A program made the translations under genes and the position numbers. From Voacanga thouarsii (taxonomy: Eukaryota; Streptophyta; Magnoliopsida; Gentianales; Apocynaceae): a stretch of DNA of 64,000 bases. The notes beneath the pieces are model-generated. The model was given only the letters and a program-made list of their open reading frames with translations, had not been told where the DNA came from and ran no database searches. Within the stretch, counting starts at the first letter, position 1; each line of letters starts with the position of its first letter. Below are positions 44,925 through 57,891 of this stretch, in pieces. The stretch is taken from NCBI GenBank assembly GCA_026120185.1, contig JANUWF010001218.1:2170001-2234000 (forward strand). The letters run 5' to 3'.

Positions 44925-46393
44925 CGCAAAATCCTCACAAATTGCAACGGTTTTGCAAGGGAAAAAGCAAATTCGTCGCAATTAGTGACAGATTTGCGAC
45001 GAATTAGGATTTCAAATTTTCATTGTACAAAAATTCAAAAAATCGGTGGAAAAAAGTATTCAATTCATTCTGTGCAAAAATTTAATATTTCAATCCGAAA
45101 ATTCACTTATGAAAAAGACGGGTAATTTAAAATTTAAAATTTTGCCACAAAAGCATTGCAAATTTGCGAGGGTTTTGCAAAAATCTAGACTTTTCTTTTT
45201 TTTTAAATATGAAAAGTCCGTCACAAAATTCTCGCAAATTGTGATGATTTTGTGACGGACATTTAAAAAAATTTCATTTAAATAATATTTTCCATTAAAT
45301 ACAATCGGTCATCGTAAAACCCTTACAATTTGCATTTTCTTTTGCGACGGTCTAAATTTTTCTCTTTTTAATGTGAAAAGTCCGTCACAAAATCCTCACA
45401 AATTGCGAGGGTTTTGTGATGGACATTCAAAAAAAATTATTTAAATATTTAAAAAAAACATCGCAAAACCCTTACAAATTGTGAGAGTTTTGTGATGGAC
45501 ATTCAAAAAATTTTGTTATTTAAATATTATTTTCAATTAAATACAATCAGTCGTCGCAAAACCCTCACAATTTGCAAGGGTTTTGCGACGGTCTAGATTT
45601 TTTTCTTTTTAATGTGAAAAGACCGTCACAAAATTCTCGCAAATTGCAAGAGTTTTGCAATGGACATTCAAAACAAAATTATTTAAATATTTTTTAAAAA
45701 AAACCATCGCAAATTGCAAGGATTTTGTGATGGACATTCAAAAAAATTATTTAAATATTATTTTCCATTAAAAAAAATCGGCTGTCGCAAAACCCTCGCA
45801 ATTTGTAAGGGTTCTGCGATGGTCTAGATTTTTCTCTTTTTAATGTGAAAAGTCCGTCGCAAAATCCTTGCAAACTGTGAGGGTTTTGCGATGGATATTC
45901 AAAAAAAATTTATTTAAATATTTTTTCAAAAAAAAACCATCGCAAAACCCTCGCAAATTTTTTTAAATATTTAAAAAAAATCGCAAGGATTGTTAAAATT
46001 TTGTTTAAATATTTAAAAAAAAATTAAATTTTTTTTTTCAAGTTGCGAGGGTTTTGCGATGGACATTTAAAAAAACTTTTTTTAAATATTTTTTTCATAA
46101 AAACAACTAATTAGCCGTCGCAAAACCCTCGCAATTTGCGAGGGTTTTTCAATGAACATTTAAATAATTTTTTTCTAAAACAATCCGCCGTCACAACCTA
46201 TTTGCAAGGATTTTGCTATGAATTGCGATGGCTATTTTGGTCGTCGCAAAACCATCGCAAAATACGAGGATTTTGTGACGGTGTTAGTCAACTCGCGAGT
46301 TCATTGATAATCATTGCAAAATTGTCGCTAATTAGCGATGATACTGTAGCAATCGCAAAAAATTCGTCACAAATTATGATTTTTCCTATAGTG
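44925..46393. repeat. CACTA right subterminal repeat region
   Basis: About 1.47 kb of words such as CCGTCGCAAAATCCTCGCAA and TTGCGAGGGTTTTGCGATGG, arranged in roughly 120-bp modules with AAATATTTAAAAAAA linkers. It ends in CCTATAGTG at 46385-46393. Confidence 0.9.
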
Positions 46394-46477
46394 TAATTTT
46401 ATGTGTATTCTCTGAAAATTGTTTATTGAAAAATTATTGCATCAATAATAGAAAGAAAATAATGTGCACCCAAAAAA

Positions 46478-47693
46478 GAAGCAAATTTGGTTGTAATTAA
46501 TTAATTGCAATTTAGTCATTGTTTGGTTGTAATTCAGTAGCTATTTAATTTATAGTTTTTTTAAAAAATTTATTAGACAATTTTTTTAAACCATCAAACA
46601 ATATATATTATAGATATGTTCTTAATATATATAATTTTAATAGTTTTTCAAATAATACTTGTATTATAGTTGAGCATTATATATATTACAATATGTCGAT
46701 AAATACGTCAAAGGCCATAACAAGAATTAAGAGTAATTCAATTTTTATCTAAATTTGATACTTTTTCTCCAATCATATTAAGTAATAATAAGTTTTTTTT
46801 TTTTTTGCACTTAGATACCTTTTACAATATTTGATGCTTTAATAAATAAATAACATAAAATATGAAAACATATCTAGATTAATATTTCTCGTTAATTTTG
46901 TTTTAATTTTTACAAAATAAAAGAAAAAAAATAGCAACATACATTGATAAAAATAAACTACTCAAATATATAAATATATATAAGAGAATAAAAAATTATT
47001 TTTCATTTAACCCTGGATATTACAATTTTTTTCTTTAGAATTAACAAACTATTATAATTCTTTATTCATCTCAAATTCTTTATTCATTTTTTTTACTTCA
47101 TTTTTAACTTATGATGAATAATACTTTTAACAATATTTGATGCTCTAAGAAATAAATAATACAACTAAAAGATGAAAACATATCTAAATTAGTAATCCTC
47201 TATTAATTTTTAATTTTTATGGAATAAAAGAAAAAAACAACCTAGCAAAAAAAAAAAAAGAAGAAGAAAAAAAGCAACATTATTTACAGAAGTAATTAAT
47301 ATATAAATATAAAAAAGAATAAAAATAATTTTTATTTAATTATATAAAAAAGAATAAAAGATAATTGTCATTTAATTAAAAAATATTTTTAAAACTGTAT
47401 ATCACATCTTTTCTTCAAAATTAATAAATTATTATAATTTTTTATTTGCTTAAAATACATTCAACTTAGGATTAAAAATATTTATAAATAAGCTGATAAT
47501 TGAAAATGAAATGAAAAAAAGTCGTAAATATATAATAAATATAATTTAAAATAACATTTGACACAACAACATGTTTGGCAGGATGGCAAAGTACCACACA
47601 TTGTGGAAGGTTGGTCACGCGTTCGAATCCTAGCGACGGCAAACTTCAGCGCATTTTCCTTGCAAGGGCACTAATCTAGTATGGCAGGTGTTT
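46478..47693 (-). repeat. IR-R: inverted partner of IR-L
   Basis: Reverse complement of 18708-20428 with the internal duplication shorter (about 1.2 kb against 1.7 kb). It begins just outside the CACTA right end. Shared marks are TTAATTGCAATTTAG near 46490, TTGACACAACAACA at about 47562 and CACCTGCCATACTAG (reverse) at about 47680. Confidence 0.7.
47583..47640 (+). other. tRNA-like A and B box pair inside IR-R
   Basis: TGGCAAAGTACC resembles an A box (TGGCNNAGTGG), and GCGTTCGAATCC about 40 bp later matches a B box (GGTTCGANNCC). IR-L carries the reverse complement of the B box (about 18772). It could be the head of a tRNA-derived SINE swallowed by the repeat. There is no tRNA fold, so no tRNA gene is called. 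Confidence 0.4.
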
Positions 47694-47968
47694 CGTAAAC
47701 TTCAGTGCTTTTTTCCTTGCAATTTCCTTGAATTCAACAATTTCTTTATTTTTTCTTTTTTTAAAATCGTTGCAATTTAGCTACCGAATTGCAACCAAAT
47801 TAAAAAAAAAATTGTTGAAATTTTTTTTACTTAATTTTATTATAGAAAATGCAGTTGCAATTCGGTCGCAAATTAGCGACCAAAAAAAATTTCTGTCGCA
47901 AAATTGAATTAGCTACTACTGGTATGTGACTATCAGAGGTTGGTCGCAATTCGGTCGTAATTTAGTGA
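47694..47968. other. Repeat edge with GCGACC/TTGCAATTCGG words
   Basis: Contains GGTCGCAATTCGGTCG and GCAAATTAGCGACC words. It is split by the following insertion and resumes at 52228-52258 (CCAAATTGCGACC). It is probably the end of the IR-R transposon; no gene. Confidence 0.5.
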
Positions 47969-47973
47969 ATAGC

Positions 47974-50900
47974 TGTAACACCCCACTACCTAGGCCCAAC
48001 AGGGCCGGGAATGTAGCCTCGTCTATAGGATAAAAGGTCTTTATAACTAGGTCACATAAAAGAAAATAAGGGCAATACTATAAAATTAAACTTATTACAA
48101 CCCAAAAATACATGAACAAATCCAAAATAAATTGTTTGCAACAATCTCTCAAAACATCAGATAAGGAAAATAACAAAGAGTCTTCAAATCATAGGCAACA
48201 AATCTAGCTATTGACCTCCACAGCAGGATCGACCTGAAAGTATGGTATAAAAGGTGGTGATATAAAAACTCAGTAAGCCCGTGTATGTTTTAAGTGTTTT
48301 AGGCAAAACAGTTCATGTATGCAAGTTGTAAAAATTTCATACAAAAAAAGTGCTGGCAAGCATTAAATAAATGTTAAAAATAAAAAGTGGTGTTTTGCTT
48401 TTCAAACCATACATGGGCACGATAAATACAACCACTCAAAGAGGTAGCTATGGGTTACCACACGTTGAGCCCTATGACCACATGGTCAGTATGCCACACG
48501 TTGAACATACTGCCGATCAGACTGCCACATGTTGAGCATGCTAACAAAAGGTAGGTGTACAGCCTATTGGGTGAGATACTCATTCATCTCTACACCCAAA
48601 CTTACCGGTTGTCCACTCCAAAAACACAGTCTACATAACTGAAACTTGCTAACTTGGATCAGCATGACCTACTGGACTGGCATCCTATTCGGGAAGGACT
48701 CACCCCTCAGAGATGGCCACCTACTGAGAGACTTACCCTAACCCTTCAAAGACTAGTTCTAGTAATCTACCCTTAATGAGTACTCAACGTTGATTACCCC
48801 ACTTGGGAGAAAATTGATTATACATTGCTTTACTTGGAAATAGCAATTAAGGGTTTCTAAAATTCTTGTCCAAGTTGGGTTTTAGAAAGAGTTTAGTATT
48901 TTGTGTAAACCTACTTGTTTAATTTTCAAATGATTTGCTTGACTGAAATAAAAGGGAAAAATAGTCCTTAATTGCCTTTACAAAATGAATGTCCATACAC
49001 ATCATATTTGGCTTGCCACAATAAGTTTTGGTCTTCAAATAATTCCATGCAGGAGCTTACCTGATCCTTTGCTAGCTTGAATTCAAAAATTCTTCAAGGC
49101 TGACATAACCCCGCCTAGGGTAAACACAAGATATAAGGTTATACTCGGGCTATACTTGCCTTACATAAATAATTTCTAATTCAACTAATTACAATCATTA
49201 CCTTAATATCCTAAACTTTAAGATTAGATGATAAAGAATTTTATAAAATAAATCTATCTTGATAAGTTAAAATAACTCAGGTTGTAAAAAAATTACTAAT
49301 AAGTTATAGGTTCAAATAATAAATCCTAAGTGTTATTATTAATAAATAAACTAAGGTTTGAATATTGAATAATACTAAATCCTAAATAATATTAATAAAT
49401 TATAATTTTTAAATAGTATTATTATAAATTAATTAATTAATAGATAATAAATAAAATTAATAATAAATTAATTTTGATTAATAGATAACAAATAAATTTT
49501 AATATAAATAATATTTATGAATATAGGTAAAAGTTTTAACTAAGGTCTACAAGGTCATTAATATTTTATTTTTTTATTAATGATTATATAAAAGACCTTA
49601 TTTATTACTATACATATATATATATATATATTTACTAAAAGACATTATTTATTTGACTAGTAAAATATCAATATTTCATTTAATATTCCAATTCCAAAAC
49701 TTCCTAGGAATTTCGAAATCCTTAAAGAAAAAAGTATAATAATAATTTTAATTAAAGTAATAAAATTCGTTACTAAAAATAACCTAGAATTAACAAGAAA
49801 ATAATCATGATTTCCCTACTACTAAACAAGAATCATGAACACATTCTCCAATATCAAACAATAAACTAATCCATTCATGAACATAGACTTAAATCCACAC
49901 ATACTATCACATGGTCAAATCCCTACTAGGCATAATCATAATCATAGCTTCAATGGAAATAAGAATATAAAAATCATATTCACCAAAGGTGTCATAACAT
50001 CTAACATGCTTTGAACATACATTGATTCTTAAGAAAATCCATATAGCTTAATCATGAACAATCATTCTCATGTCCTAATCCCAACCCTTCATTCACATGC
50101 ATACACTCAATCCCCCATTCATATTCTACTCTCCCTATCAACATCTAAGAGACGTAAATTCAAAATTTAAAAGAAGGATTAAGGAGAAATACTTGACTAA
50201 TGTGTACTTCGATGAAGATTTAAGAAGCTCCACGCGATTGAGAGTCTTGAATTGTCCATGAGAAGAGAAAAACAGCCATGGTTGTAATCCACCATTTCGG
50301 CCGAGAGAGAGAGAGAGAGAACTAGCATGATACATTGTAGGTTGAATGGAAGAAGATGAACAAATGAGTTGTTCTTGGTTACCTTGATGATGTTCTTGAC
50401 ACTTCAAGAAAAAAAAAAACTGGTTTTGACCCAAATGCCAATTTTTGTTTTTGAGATTTGGTGTTATAAATTCCAGAAATGAACTCTAGGGAGTATGTAG
50501 GAGTAATCTAGAGTATTTGAGAGCGATTGGAGGTGTTTAGAGTGGGTTTTGGCTTGAAGAAAGGCAGTGTGTGTTCTTAATGTTCTTGGTGAAAATGGAG
50601 AGAATATAAGAAAAAGCTGTGCACGAATTCTGGAGAATACTGGCCGAATGGTTTAGGGAGTTTAGGGATTTCAATTTTCAGCTTAGAGAGGAAGAGAATA
50701 ATCTGATTGTTTGAAATTCAAATGGAGAGATTTAAGGAGTGGTTTGAGGTATAAGATATGTTAATGGTGTTTGATTGATGGAGGTTTCTTGGAGCTACAA
50801 TGGAGTCAGCTGGATTGGTTTACTTGCTGAAATGAATGAAGGTTAATATAGCTCTAAGGCTAGCCAAAATTCAGAGCTTAATGGTAGAGGGATTTCTGGT

Positions 50901-52222
50901 TGTAAAGCTTAGTACAAGAGTGTTTTCATGGAGCAAAATGCTGAAAATATTTTAAGTTCAAATGTAGTTTGAATGGAGTGATCTTAGGAGATATTTGATG
51001 TGTGGTTGTGGAGTCCAAGTGTTCAAGGTAAGTGGAGAGGTTAATGGTGTTCAGTTCATGGCTAAACAAGGGTCATTTTACAGAGGTTTGAGGGTGGTTT
51101 TTCGGCCAAGGCTTAAGGGAACAAAGTTGGAAATTTCTGGTTCCATGGTGTTCAAAGCTTCGAATGGTTGCTGCATTTTTCTGTGTAGAATTTCTGCACT
51201 TCTTCAGCTCGTTTTGCAGAGGATTTGGAGAGGTGTTTGAGGGTGTTTTAAGGCTGATTTCTAGCCTTCTTTCTGGAGAAAAAGCAGAGGAATTTTGCTG
51301 AGTTGATGACAGAAGAAAACAGCTCCATTCCCAGGCTGCTATGCAGCGAAAACTGCCCATAATTTTTTTTTTTTTGTTTGTGCAGTCCAAATTTGCCCAA
51401 AAATTTCAGTCTTCAAGCTATATGAATGGGTCATTTTTCTGGCAGTAAATGAGCAAGAAAGCTGGCTGAGTTTTTCGAAAGTTAGGCTGCTCAAAAATTT
51501 GGAAAATTTCCAGGTATCCTTCATCAAGTTCATGAACACTATAAAGATGAGTTTGAAGGTTCAACCATGATGATTAATTTCCCTTGAGAACCCTTCCTAA
51601 CTCTTCTCCTATTTTCGATCAATCCTCCACCTTCCAAGATCAATTTTTGAAATTCAAAACCAAGAAATCCTCACTGAATTTTCTAGAATTAAAAAGTGAA
51701 TGTTGATAAATTTTGAACAAATTTAATTTGTGAAGATGTTAGGACAAGCTTTAGGTAATAAAAGGATAAGAATTCCTCTAAAATTCTCTTTAGGACATGA
51801 TGATAGGATTAAGACATTCTCTTCATGTCTCCCCTAAGACAACACTACTATCTTTATGGAATGTAAGAAAATAAAAATTCAAACTTAACTAAGATAATCA
51901 TGAATAAAACTTAAGTGATGAGATTTGAACTTATGACGAGATTAATTCCAAAGCTCTAACCACTAAATCATAACAACTATTGTTCTTATTTTCTCACCCA
52001 AATATTCTTTTTATTTAATCCTCAAGCTATCTTCCTATTTTGACCTCAAACAAAATTACCATTTTACCCTTCCTACTTAATAAGCATAACTAAGCTTTTT
52101 AACCTATAAATCGAAATTTTAAAGCTCATAAAATCATTTAAAAACATATATATTCATGCAAAATAATATGATATGCATCCCGACCCCTTTACTTAAGGGT
52201 TAGCTTTAAGTGGGGTTTCACA
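47974..52222. mobile_element. Solo-LTR-like insertion, 4.25 kb
   Basis: It starts TGTAACACCCCACTACC and ends GTGGGGTTTCACA, so the ends are TG and CA with a ~13-base imperfect inverted match. Flanks are atagc (47969-47973) and acagc (52223-52227), a 5-bp target duplication with one change. Removing it joins the interrupted repeat. No internal domains, primer site or second LTR are seen. TGTAACACCCC starts and multi-kb LTRs are known for plant chromovirus-type gypsy elements (Tekay-like), so a solo LTR of that kind is the best reading. All its short open frames are ignored. It includes a (GA)n tract at about 50302-50319. Confidence 0.75.
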
Positions 52223-52258
52223 ACAGCTACCAAATTGCGACCAAATTGGCGATCGCAA

Positions 52259-52576
52259 TACGTATTTCATAATTTAATAAATATTTAACTCATTCTTATT
52301 GTATAATATATACCACTAAAACCATATAATAATCAATAGACGAATTATATTTTTAGTTATATATTAAAAAATATTATAAAAAGTATACTAGAGAATTCAG
52401 AATTACTATCTATCCACTCCAATCAAGTTCCTCAAAAGTAAGACCTGTAATATACAAAAATCAGGAAACAAGGTCAACAGGTATTTGTTGTCCCTTGTCA
52501 GTTTTGAAACTAACAATTAAATTACACTCGAAATCATGAATATTCAAAATGTTATTCAGTGCAATACCTCTAGCAC
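52259..52576 (-). mobile_element. R(B): copia protease/pre-integrase fragment, copy B
   Basis: It matches 3923-4240 along its whole length and in the same orientation, and joins a C2-type 3' end at the same 'agcac' base. Confidence 0.7.
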
Positions 52577-52989
52577 ATGAACATAAGTTGTGAACATAAG
52601 TCCAAGGGGGAGATTGTTAGATTCACATAGTTATTTGGTCTCCTGCATGTGCATATGAACATAAGTCTAAATGAGAGGTTGTTAAAATTTGGACTTAAGT
52701 CATGAGTACATGTATATTATTATTTAGCATTTAGACATGTAAACGTACGTATATCGCTATATTAATTATATAATTGTTATTGTTATAAAGTTTAAGGCCC
52801 AATTATAGTGATCTATATTTAATTATATAAGCTCGTCATCTTAATAAAGTGTAGAGTTATTTATAATGTATAGAAACCCAAGGGTGTAGTTGCAAAAGAA
52901 AAAACTATAATGGGTTGTTTTAGCGACTGCACAATAAAATAAATATAGAGTTGTGCTCCCTGATTACACGTACTAAAAACCCTAACCAT
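52577..52989 (+). repeat. C2-family 3' end and partial LTR
   Basis: A purine tract CCAAGGGGGAGATTGTTAG (52602-52620) is followed by a second copy of the terminal region and an LTR from about 52680. The LTR runs to ...CCCTAACCATC and then breaks into the gag of G2. The last ~190 bp of the family LTR are missing. Confidence 0.8.
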
Positions 52990-53281
52990 CTTCTTCAGGT
53001 TGCCCATTAAATTGGATCATATTTTGGACCATCTGGATGATATTAGGCTTTATTTCAAAATTGTTCGCATCCACCGTAGGTCTAGTGATACTCGAGCCCG
53101 TGCTCGAGATTGCAGGTTTCACAAAGTCATCCATGACCCTCCTGTTGTTGCCAGCATTGTTATTTTGAGCACCGTCCATGTCTGCGATTAAGTTCCTTTT
53201 GATTATCCGGCAGATTTTTGACAATGTCTTTTCAATTTCAGGATCAAAATCTACTATCTCGCCTTCAGATTGTCGGGTCAT
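52982..53281 (-). pseudogene. G2 gag, N-terminal fragment
   Basis: The frame starts at ATG 53281 (MTRQSEGEIVDFDPEIEKTL) and is open for 98 residues. The end, NNFEIKPNIIQMVQNMIQFN then GQPEED, matches the conserved start of Athila/Tat-type gag cores. The last residues run into the copia LTR, so the gene is cut at about 52990. No stops are seen within the retained part. Confidence 0.75.
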
Positions 53282-53538
53282 GAACCAAGGCTAACACCTA
53301 GAAAAGACAAAATGTAAGTTAGATAATGGAATGCATAATTCAAACAAAATTACAAGAACATGTTAGTTAATTTAAACATCAGTCAAAGTTAGTAAATTAG
53401 ATTACAAAGATACACAAGATACAAAAGATGGCACCTCTCGGCAAAAAGAACAGTTGTACAAATTTACATATTTACTTATGTATATATTTACATATTTACA
53501 TGATTAAATCAACAAAATCTAAGCTTTCATGATATTGT

Positions 53539-53556
53539 TCCCCGACAACAGTGCCA
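53539..53556 (-). promoter_or_regulatory. G2 primer-binding site
   Basis: TGGCACTGTTGTCGGGGA on the reverse strand, seven bases inside the LTR end, differs by three bases from the tRNA-Asp complement found in G1. Confidence 0.8.
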
Positions 53557-53562
53557 AAAACT

Positions 53563-55064
53563 TGATGTGTTTGAATTTGGGTATAAAAATTATATAAAAA
53601 TAAGCACACTCCCAATCAAGTTTAAATTAAAACGTTAACCTCAAATTACACATATGAGCAAGCGTATTCATTATTAAGCATAGCATAGGGTTTAAAACGA
53701 GTGTCGATCCTCAAGGAATAAATATGCATTAATCACTTTTCTTTCATTATTTAACCGATTCAATAAAGTGAAAAAGAAAAAAAAGAAAAATAATATAAAA
53801 TAAAATAAAAGAATATATACATGTCAAGGATGAAGAATTATATAACTCAAACCATTATTTTGACAAACATGATCTTAAAGTATCTAACCATTATTATAAC
53901 TCATTATTCTCTTGGCATTATGAAGGATTAATATAGATTCACTTCTTTTTCAATCCATGAAATCATTATCTTCTAGATAAATTAGCATTACATATTCTAT
54001 CTCAACTAATTCACCCAAAAGATGTATTAAACATAATCATTGATTAAATCTCCATATTCTGGCAAACTTAAAACATGAAACTAACCAATGAATCCATATT
54101 CTAGCAGACATCAATTAACATTTAATTTCCTAGTTCTTAACAATTAACCCCTTTTTTCAAGTAAGTTAAGAGACAAAAAAATATATAATTAATTAATTGA
54201 AACTACCATCAACCCCTTTTTCAAGCAAGTTAATAGAGAGAAACAACAAATTAATCTCGTAATCAGCACAAATAATTAAATACCAAGAAGAATAATCAAT
54301 TAATAAAAAAATCAAAGTAACTCCAAAATCATGAATACCTAAAAAATTGTCAAATTATAATAAAATAATTAATACATTATTGTTCAAAAAAAGAAAACAA
54401 AGTTAAAAGAAAGCACTCATAGACAAGCCTCATTTTTCTTCCTTTGTAGACCCTCTTGTACAATTCTCCTTGAACTGAAGAATTTCTCCTTTAATTTAAG
54501 TGATTTGATGTTTTGAACCGTGAATTCTCTCTTTTCCCTTGTGTTTTCCCTCTATTTATAGGTTTTAGAAGTGTCTAAAATCATTCCTTTTGGGTTTCTG
54601 GCCGACTAGAAGTAAGAAAATACTAAAACTCTATAAATTGCTAAAAAATGTGTACGAAAATCAAGGCACCTCCTCGACACCTATGCACAGTTGGCGCCAT
54701 CTGACCTGCCTAGGGCCGGTGCCGGTTGTAGTATGTTCCTTTGTTCGTTCATGCCAACCCTTCCAAAGTGCAGTCGGCATCGATTCGATTCTATTCAGCT
54801 CTATTTCACTGATTTTTCATCATTTCGAAATGCGTGCCATTATCACGTGGTCGGCGCCAATTCCCCTGTCCTGGCTAGCGCCACCTCTACTCTGTTTAGT
54901 GATGTTTTTGTCTTATTTTACCCCTAAAATCTAAAATAATGTACAAAATACCTTTCTATGGATAAAATCTCAAATATGAAGAAATATGACCGGTTATTAA
55001 ACAAAATGTATCACAAAATAGCCTCATATAACTAAGAAATATATAACTAATTTAGATCCTATCA
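53563..55064 (-). repeat. G2: Athila-like LTR
   Basis: On the reverse strand it begins TGATAGGATCTAAATTAG at 55064 and ends CAAACACATCA at 53563 (1,502 bp). It aligns with the G1 LTRs over the whole length, including the TATA box (reverse of CTATTTATAG at 54552-54561). With the gag fragment it is the 5' end of an element whose remainder is lost. Open frames at 54590-54934 are antisense to it and not genes. Confidence 0.9.
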
Positions 55065-55074
55065 ATAAAAAATC

Positions 55075-55585
55075 AAGTAGGTAAAAGGATTAAATGCGTC
55101 AGATCTGACTGTGGTGGTGAATACTACGGCAGAAACAACGGTTCAGGTAAACAACATCCAGGGCTATTCACTAAATTCCTAGAGAATTGTGGGATCATTC
55201 CTCAATATACTATACTGGGATCTCCCAACATGAATGGGGTTGTTGAAAGACAAAACCAAACTCTTAAGGATATGGTGAGAAGTATGATTTGTCATACAAC
55301 TTTACAAGAATCACTTTAGTGAAATGCACTTAAAGTTGCAATCTATATCCTAAATAGAGTACCAACTAAAGTAACGACTAAAACCCCATATGAGTTGTGG
55401 ACAGGTAAGAAATCTATGCTAAAGCATTTACGAGTGTGGGGATGTCCAACAAAAGCAAGGCCTTATAGGCCTAATAAAAAGAAACTGGGAGCAAGAACGG
55501 TTAGTTACTATTTTGTTGGATACTCTAAATGGTCATGAGATTACAAATTTTATGATTTCCAAAGCAGAACTTTTTTCAAGATGGG
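55075..55585 (+). pseudogene. C3 integrase fragment
   Basis: Motifs are GKRIKCVRSDCGGEYYGRNN (second catalytic Asp), SPNMNGVVERQNQTLKDMVR (catalytic Glu) and VPTKVTTKTPYELWTGKK, then KARPYRPNKKKLGARTVSYY. Fewer lesions than C2 in this part: a stop in place of Trp after LQESL (about 55319) and another in the YSKWS region (about 55538). Confidence 0.8.
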
Positions 55586-55895
55586 AAATGCTCAGTTCTT
55601 TGAGGATTTTGAGGTTGAGGGGAAAAATAAAGTAAGAAATATTGTCTTTGAGGAAAAATATGTTTCCCTTCCTATAGTTGTTCCAGAACATATACAGGTT
55701 CCGGTACCTAATAATTTTCAGCAACAACAATCAGTACAAGAAATGCTTGATTTTTTGAGGATTTTGAGGTTGAGGGGAAAGATAAAGTAAGAAATATTGT
55801 CTTTGAGAAAAAATATATTTCCCTTCCTATAGTTGTTCCAGAACATATACAGGTTCCTGTACCTAATAGTATCTAGCAACAACAATCAGTACAAG
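55586..55895 (+). repeat. C3 tandem duplication, 2 x 155 bp
   Basis: Both units start AAATGCT and contain TGAGGATTTTGAGGTTGAGG and TATAGTTGTTCCAGAACATA. C2 has this segment once (about 14632-14785). The duplication changes the frame. Confidence 0.9.
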
Positions 55896-56119
55896 ACAAT
55901 ATTGAATTTCCTTCTAACTTAGATTAGCAAGTTGTGCTTGATCCTAATCATATAGTCATTTTTTAGCTAGTTATTCCTGAGGAGCAATCTTAAGAATTAA
56001 TACCTTTTAGAAGATCTATTCGAGAAAGTAAAAGCGCAATCCCTGATGATTACATTGTGTTTCTTACCGAACATATGGAAAGTATTGACTCAACAGTAGA
56101 TGATCTTGTCACCTTCCGA

Positions 56120-57430
56120 CAAGTCATTGAAAGCTCACATGCTTAAAAATGGATAAGTGCCATGGGTGAGGAAATCCAATCCATGAAAGTCAATGATGTT
56201 TGGGATCTTGTCTCTTTACTTGAATGTGTGAAACTAATTGGTTGTAAATGGGTTTTTAAAACTAAGGATAATTCACAAAGTAATGTGGAAAGATATAAAG
56301 TACGTCTAGTAGCTAATAGATTTACTCAAAATGAGGGCATTGATTATAAAGAGACTTTCTCTCTAGTTTCTTCAAAAAACTCTTTTAAACAATTGTGGCA
56401 TTAGTGGCACAATTTGATCTTGAGTTACATCAAATGGATGTCAAAACAGCATTTCTCAATGGAAACAATGATGAAACAATCTATATGATACAACTAGATG
56501 GCTTAAATTCTAAAGATTCTATGCAACTGGTTTGTAAACTTAAGAAATCCATCTATGGGCTTCAACAAGCTTCACGTTAGTCTTACTACAAATTTCACAA
56601 GGTAATTTTGACATTGGTTTTGAGACAAATGTCGTGGATGATTGTGTGTATCATAAGTTTTGTGGGAATAAGTACATCTTTTTAGTACTTTATATGGATG
56701 ATATTTTGCTAGCCTGTAATGAAGGAAGATTAATACATGAAACCAAGAAATTTCTCTCAAAGAAACTTGAGATGAAAGATCACAGTGAAGCAACTTTTGT
56801 ATTGGGAATCCAAATTTATCGAGATCGTTCTCTAGGAATGCTTAGATTATCGCAAAAGACTTATATCAAGAAGATACTACAGCAATTTGGGATGCAAAAT
56901 TGTAAACCACTCGATACTCCAGTGACTAAAGGAGATAAATTTAGCAACAAACAGTGTCCTAAAAATGACCTTGAATCCAAACAAATGAGAGACATTCCTT
57001 ATGCTTCAGCATTTGGAAGTCTTATGTACGTGCTAGTCTGTACTCATCCAAATCTTGCCTTCATAGTTGGAATATTGAGCAAATATTTGAGCAATCCAGG
57101 CCTCATTCATTAACAAGCAACCAGAAGCGTCATAAGGTATTTGCAGAGAATGAAGGACTACATGCTCACTTATAGAAAGTCGAATAAACCTGAGATTATT
57201 AGGTATTCAGTTTCCAATTTGGGTGGATGTCAAGATAGCATGAGATCTACATCAGGATATATTTTCTTGCTTGCTAGATGAGTGATAGCATAGAAGAGTG
57301 TCTAACAAACACTCATTGCTTCTTCCACTATGGAGGCAGCATTTGTAGCTTGCTATGAGGCATTAAATTAAGCTATTTGGCAGCAAAATTTTATTATAGG
57401 ACTGCACGTGGTTGACGAGATCGAGAAACC
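56120..57430 (+). pseudogene. C3 reverse transcriptase and RNase H remnant
   Basis: RT motifs are GCKWVFKTKDNSQ, LVANRFTQNEGIDYKETFSL, HQMDVKTAFLNGNNDETIYM and KLKKSIYGLQQASR, then the active-site box YMDDILLA near 56690. RNase H has RPNLAF-like HPNLAFIVGILSKYLSNPGL and SSTMEAAFVACYEAL. Frameshifts lie near 56395 and 56600. Stops occur at about 56580 (Trp expected), 57112 (TAA against TGG in C2), 57282 and 57289. The end is truncated near 57430 after KPLLLQ. Confidence 0.85.
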
Positions 57431-57651
57431 ACTTTTATTACAGTTAAATTAATGCATGTGACCAACGTTAGGTTTAGTTGCACTTTTTAATATAGCGAAG
57501 GCCTCTTTGATCCATATATTAACGAAACTAGTGGACAGGGTTAGCTTAAGTTGACAAACTGAAGTTTGTTAGCACCTATATTGATTTATAACTTTCACAT
57601 AGTTATTTGGTCTACTGCATATGTACATGAACATAAGTCCAAGTAGGAGAT

Positions 57652-57891
57652 CGTTAGAGTTTGGACTTAAGTCATGAGCACACACATATTATTATTTAAC
57701 ATTTGGACAAGTAGACATACATGTATCACTAAATTAACTATATGATTGCTATTGTATGGAGTTATTTATAATATATAGAAACCCAACGGTGTAGTTGCAA
57801 AAAAATCTATGATAGATTGTTTTAGCAACTGCACAATAATATAAATACTGGGTTGGGATCCCTAATTACACGTACTAAAAACCTTAGCCAT
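57652..57891 (+). repeat. C3 3' LTR, partial
   Basis: Begins CGTTAGAGTTTGGACTTAAG after the purine tract AAGTAGGAGA. It lacks about 85 internal bases and the last ~190 bases of the family LTR, and joins block S. Confidence 0.8.

Larger units (their letters stand above)
55065..57891 (+). mobile_element. C3: second copy of the C2 copia family, 3' half
   Basis: It carries integrase from its second Asp onward, RT, part of RNase H, the 3' untranslated region and a partial LTR. It aligns with C2 at 14105-17260. The 5' half is missing and replaced by G2. About 480 bp between RNase H and the 3' untranslated region is deleted near 57430 relative to C2. Confidence 0.88.

Noticed and set aside
47583..47640. 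tRNA gene
   Set aside because: Only A- and B-box-like words are present. No acceptor stem or anticodon arm can be drawn.
50138..51539. Several frames of 65-105 codons
   Set aside because: All lie inside the 4.25 kb LTR-like insertion on both strands and show no domains.
54590..54934. 114-codon forward frame
   Set aside because: It is antisense to the G2 LTR and matches the opposite strand of the G1 LTR GC-rich part.
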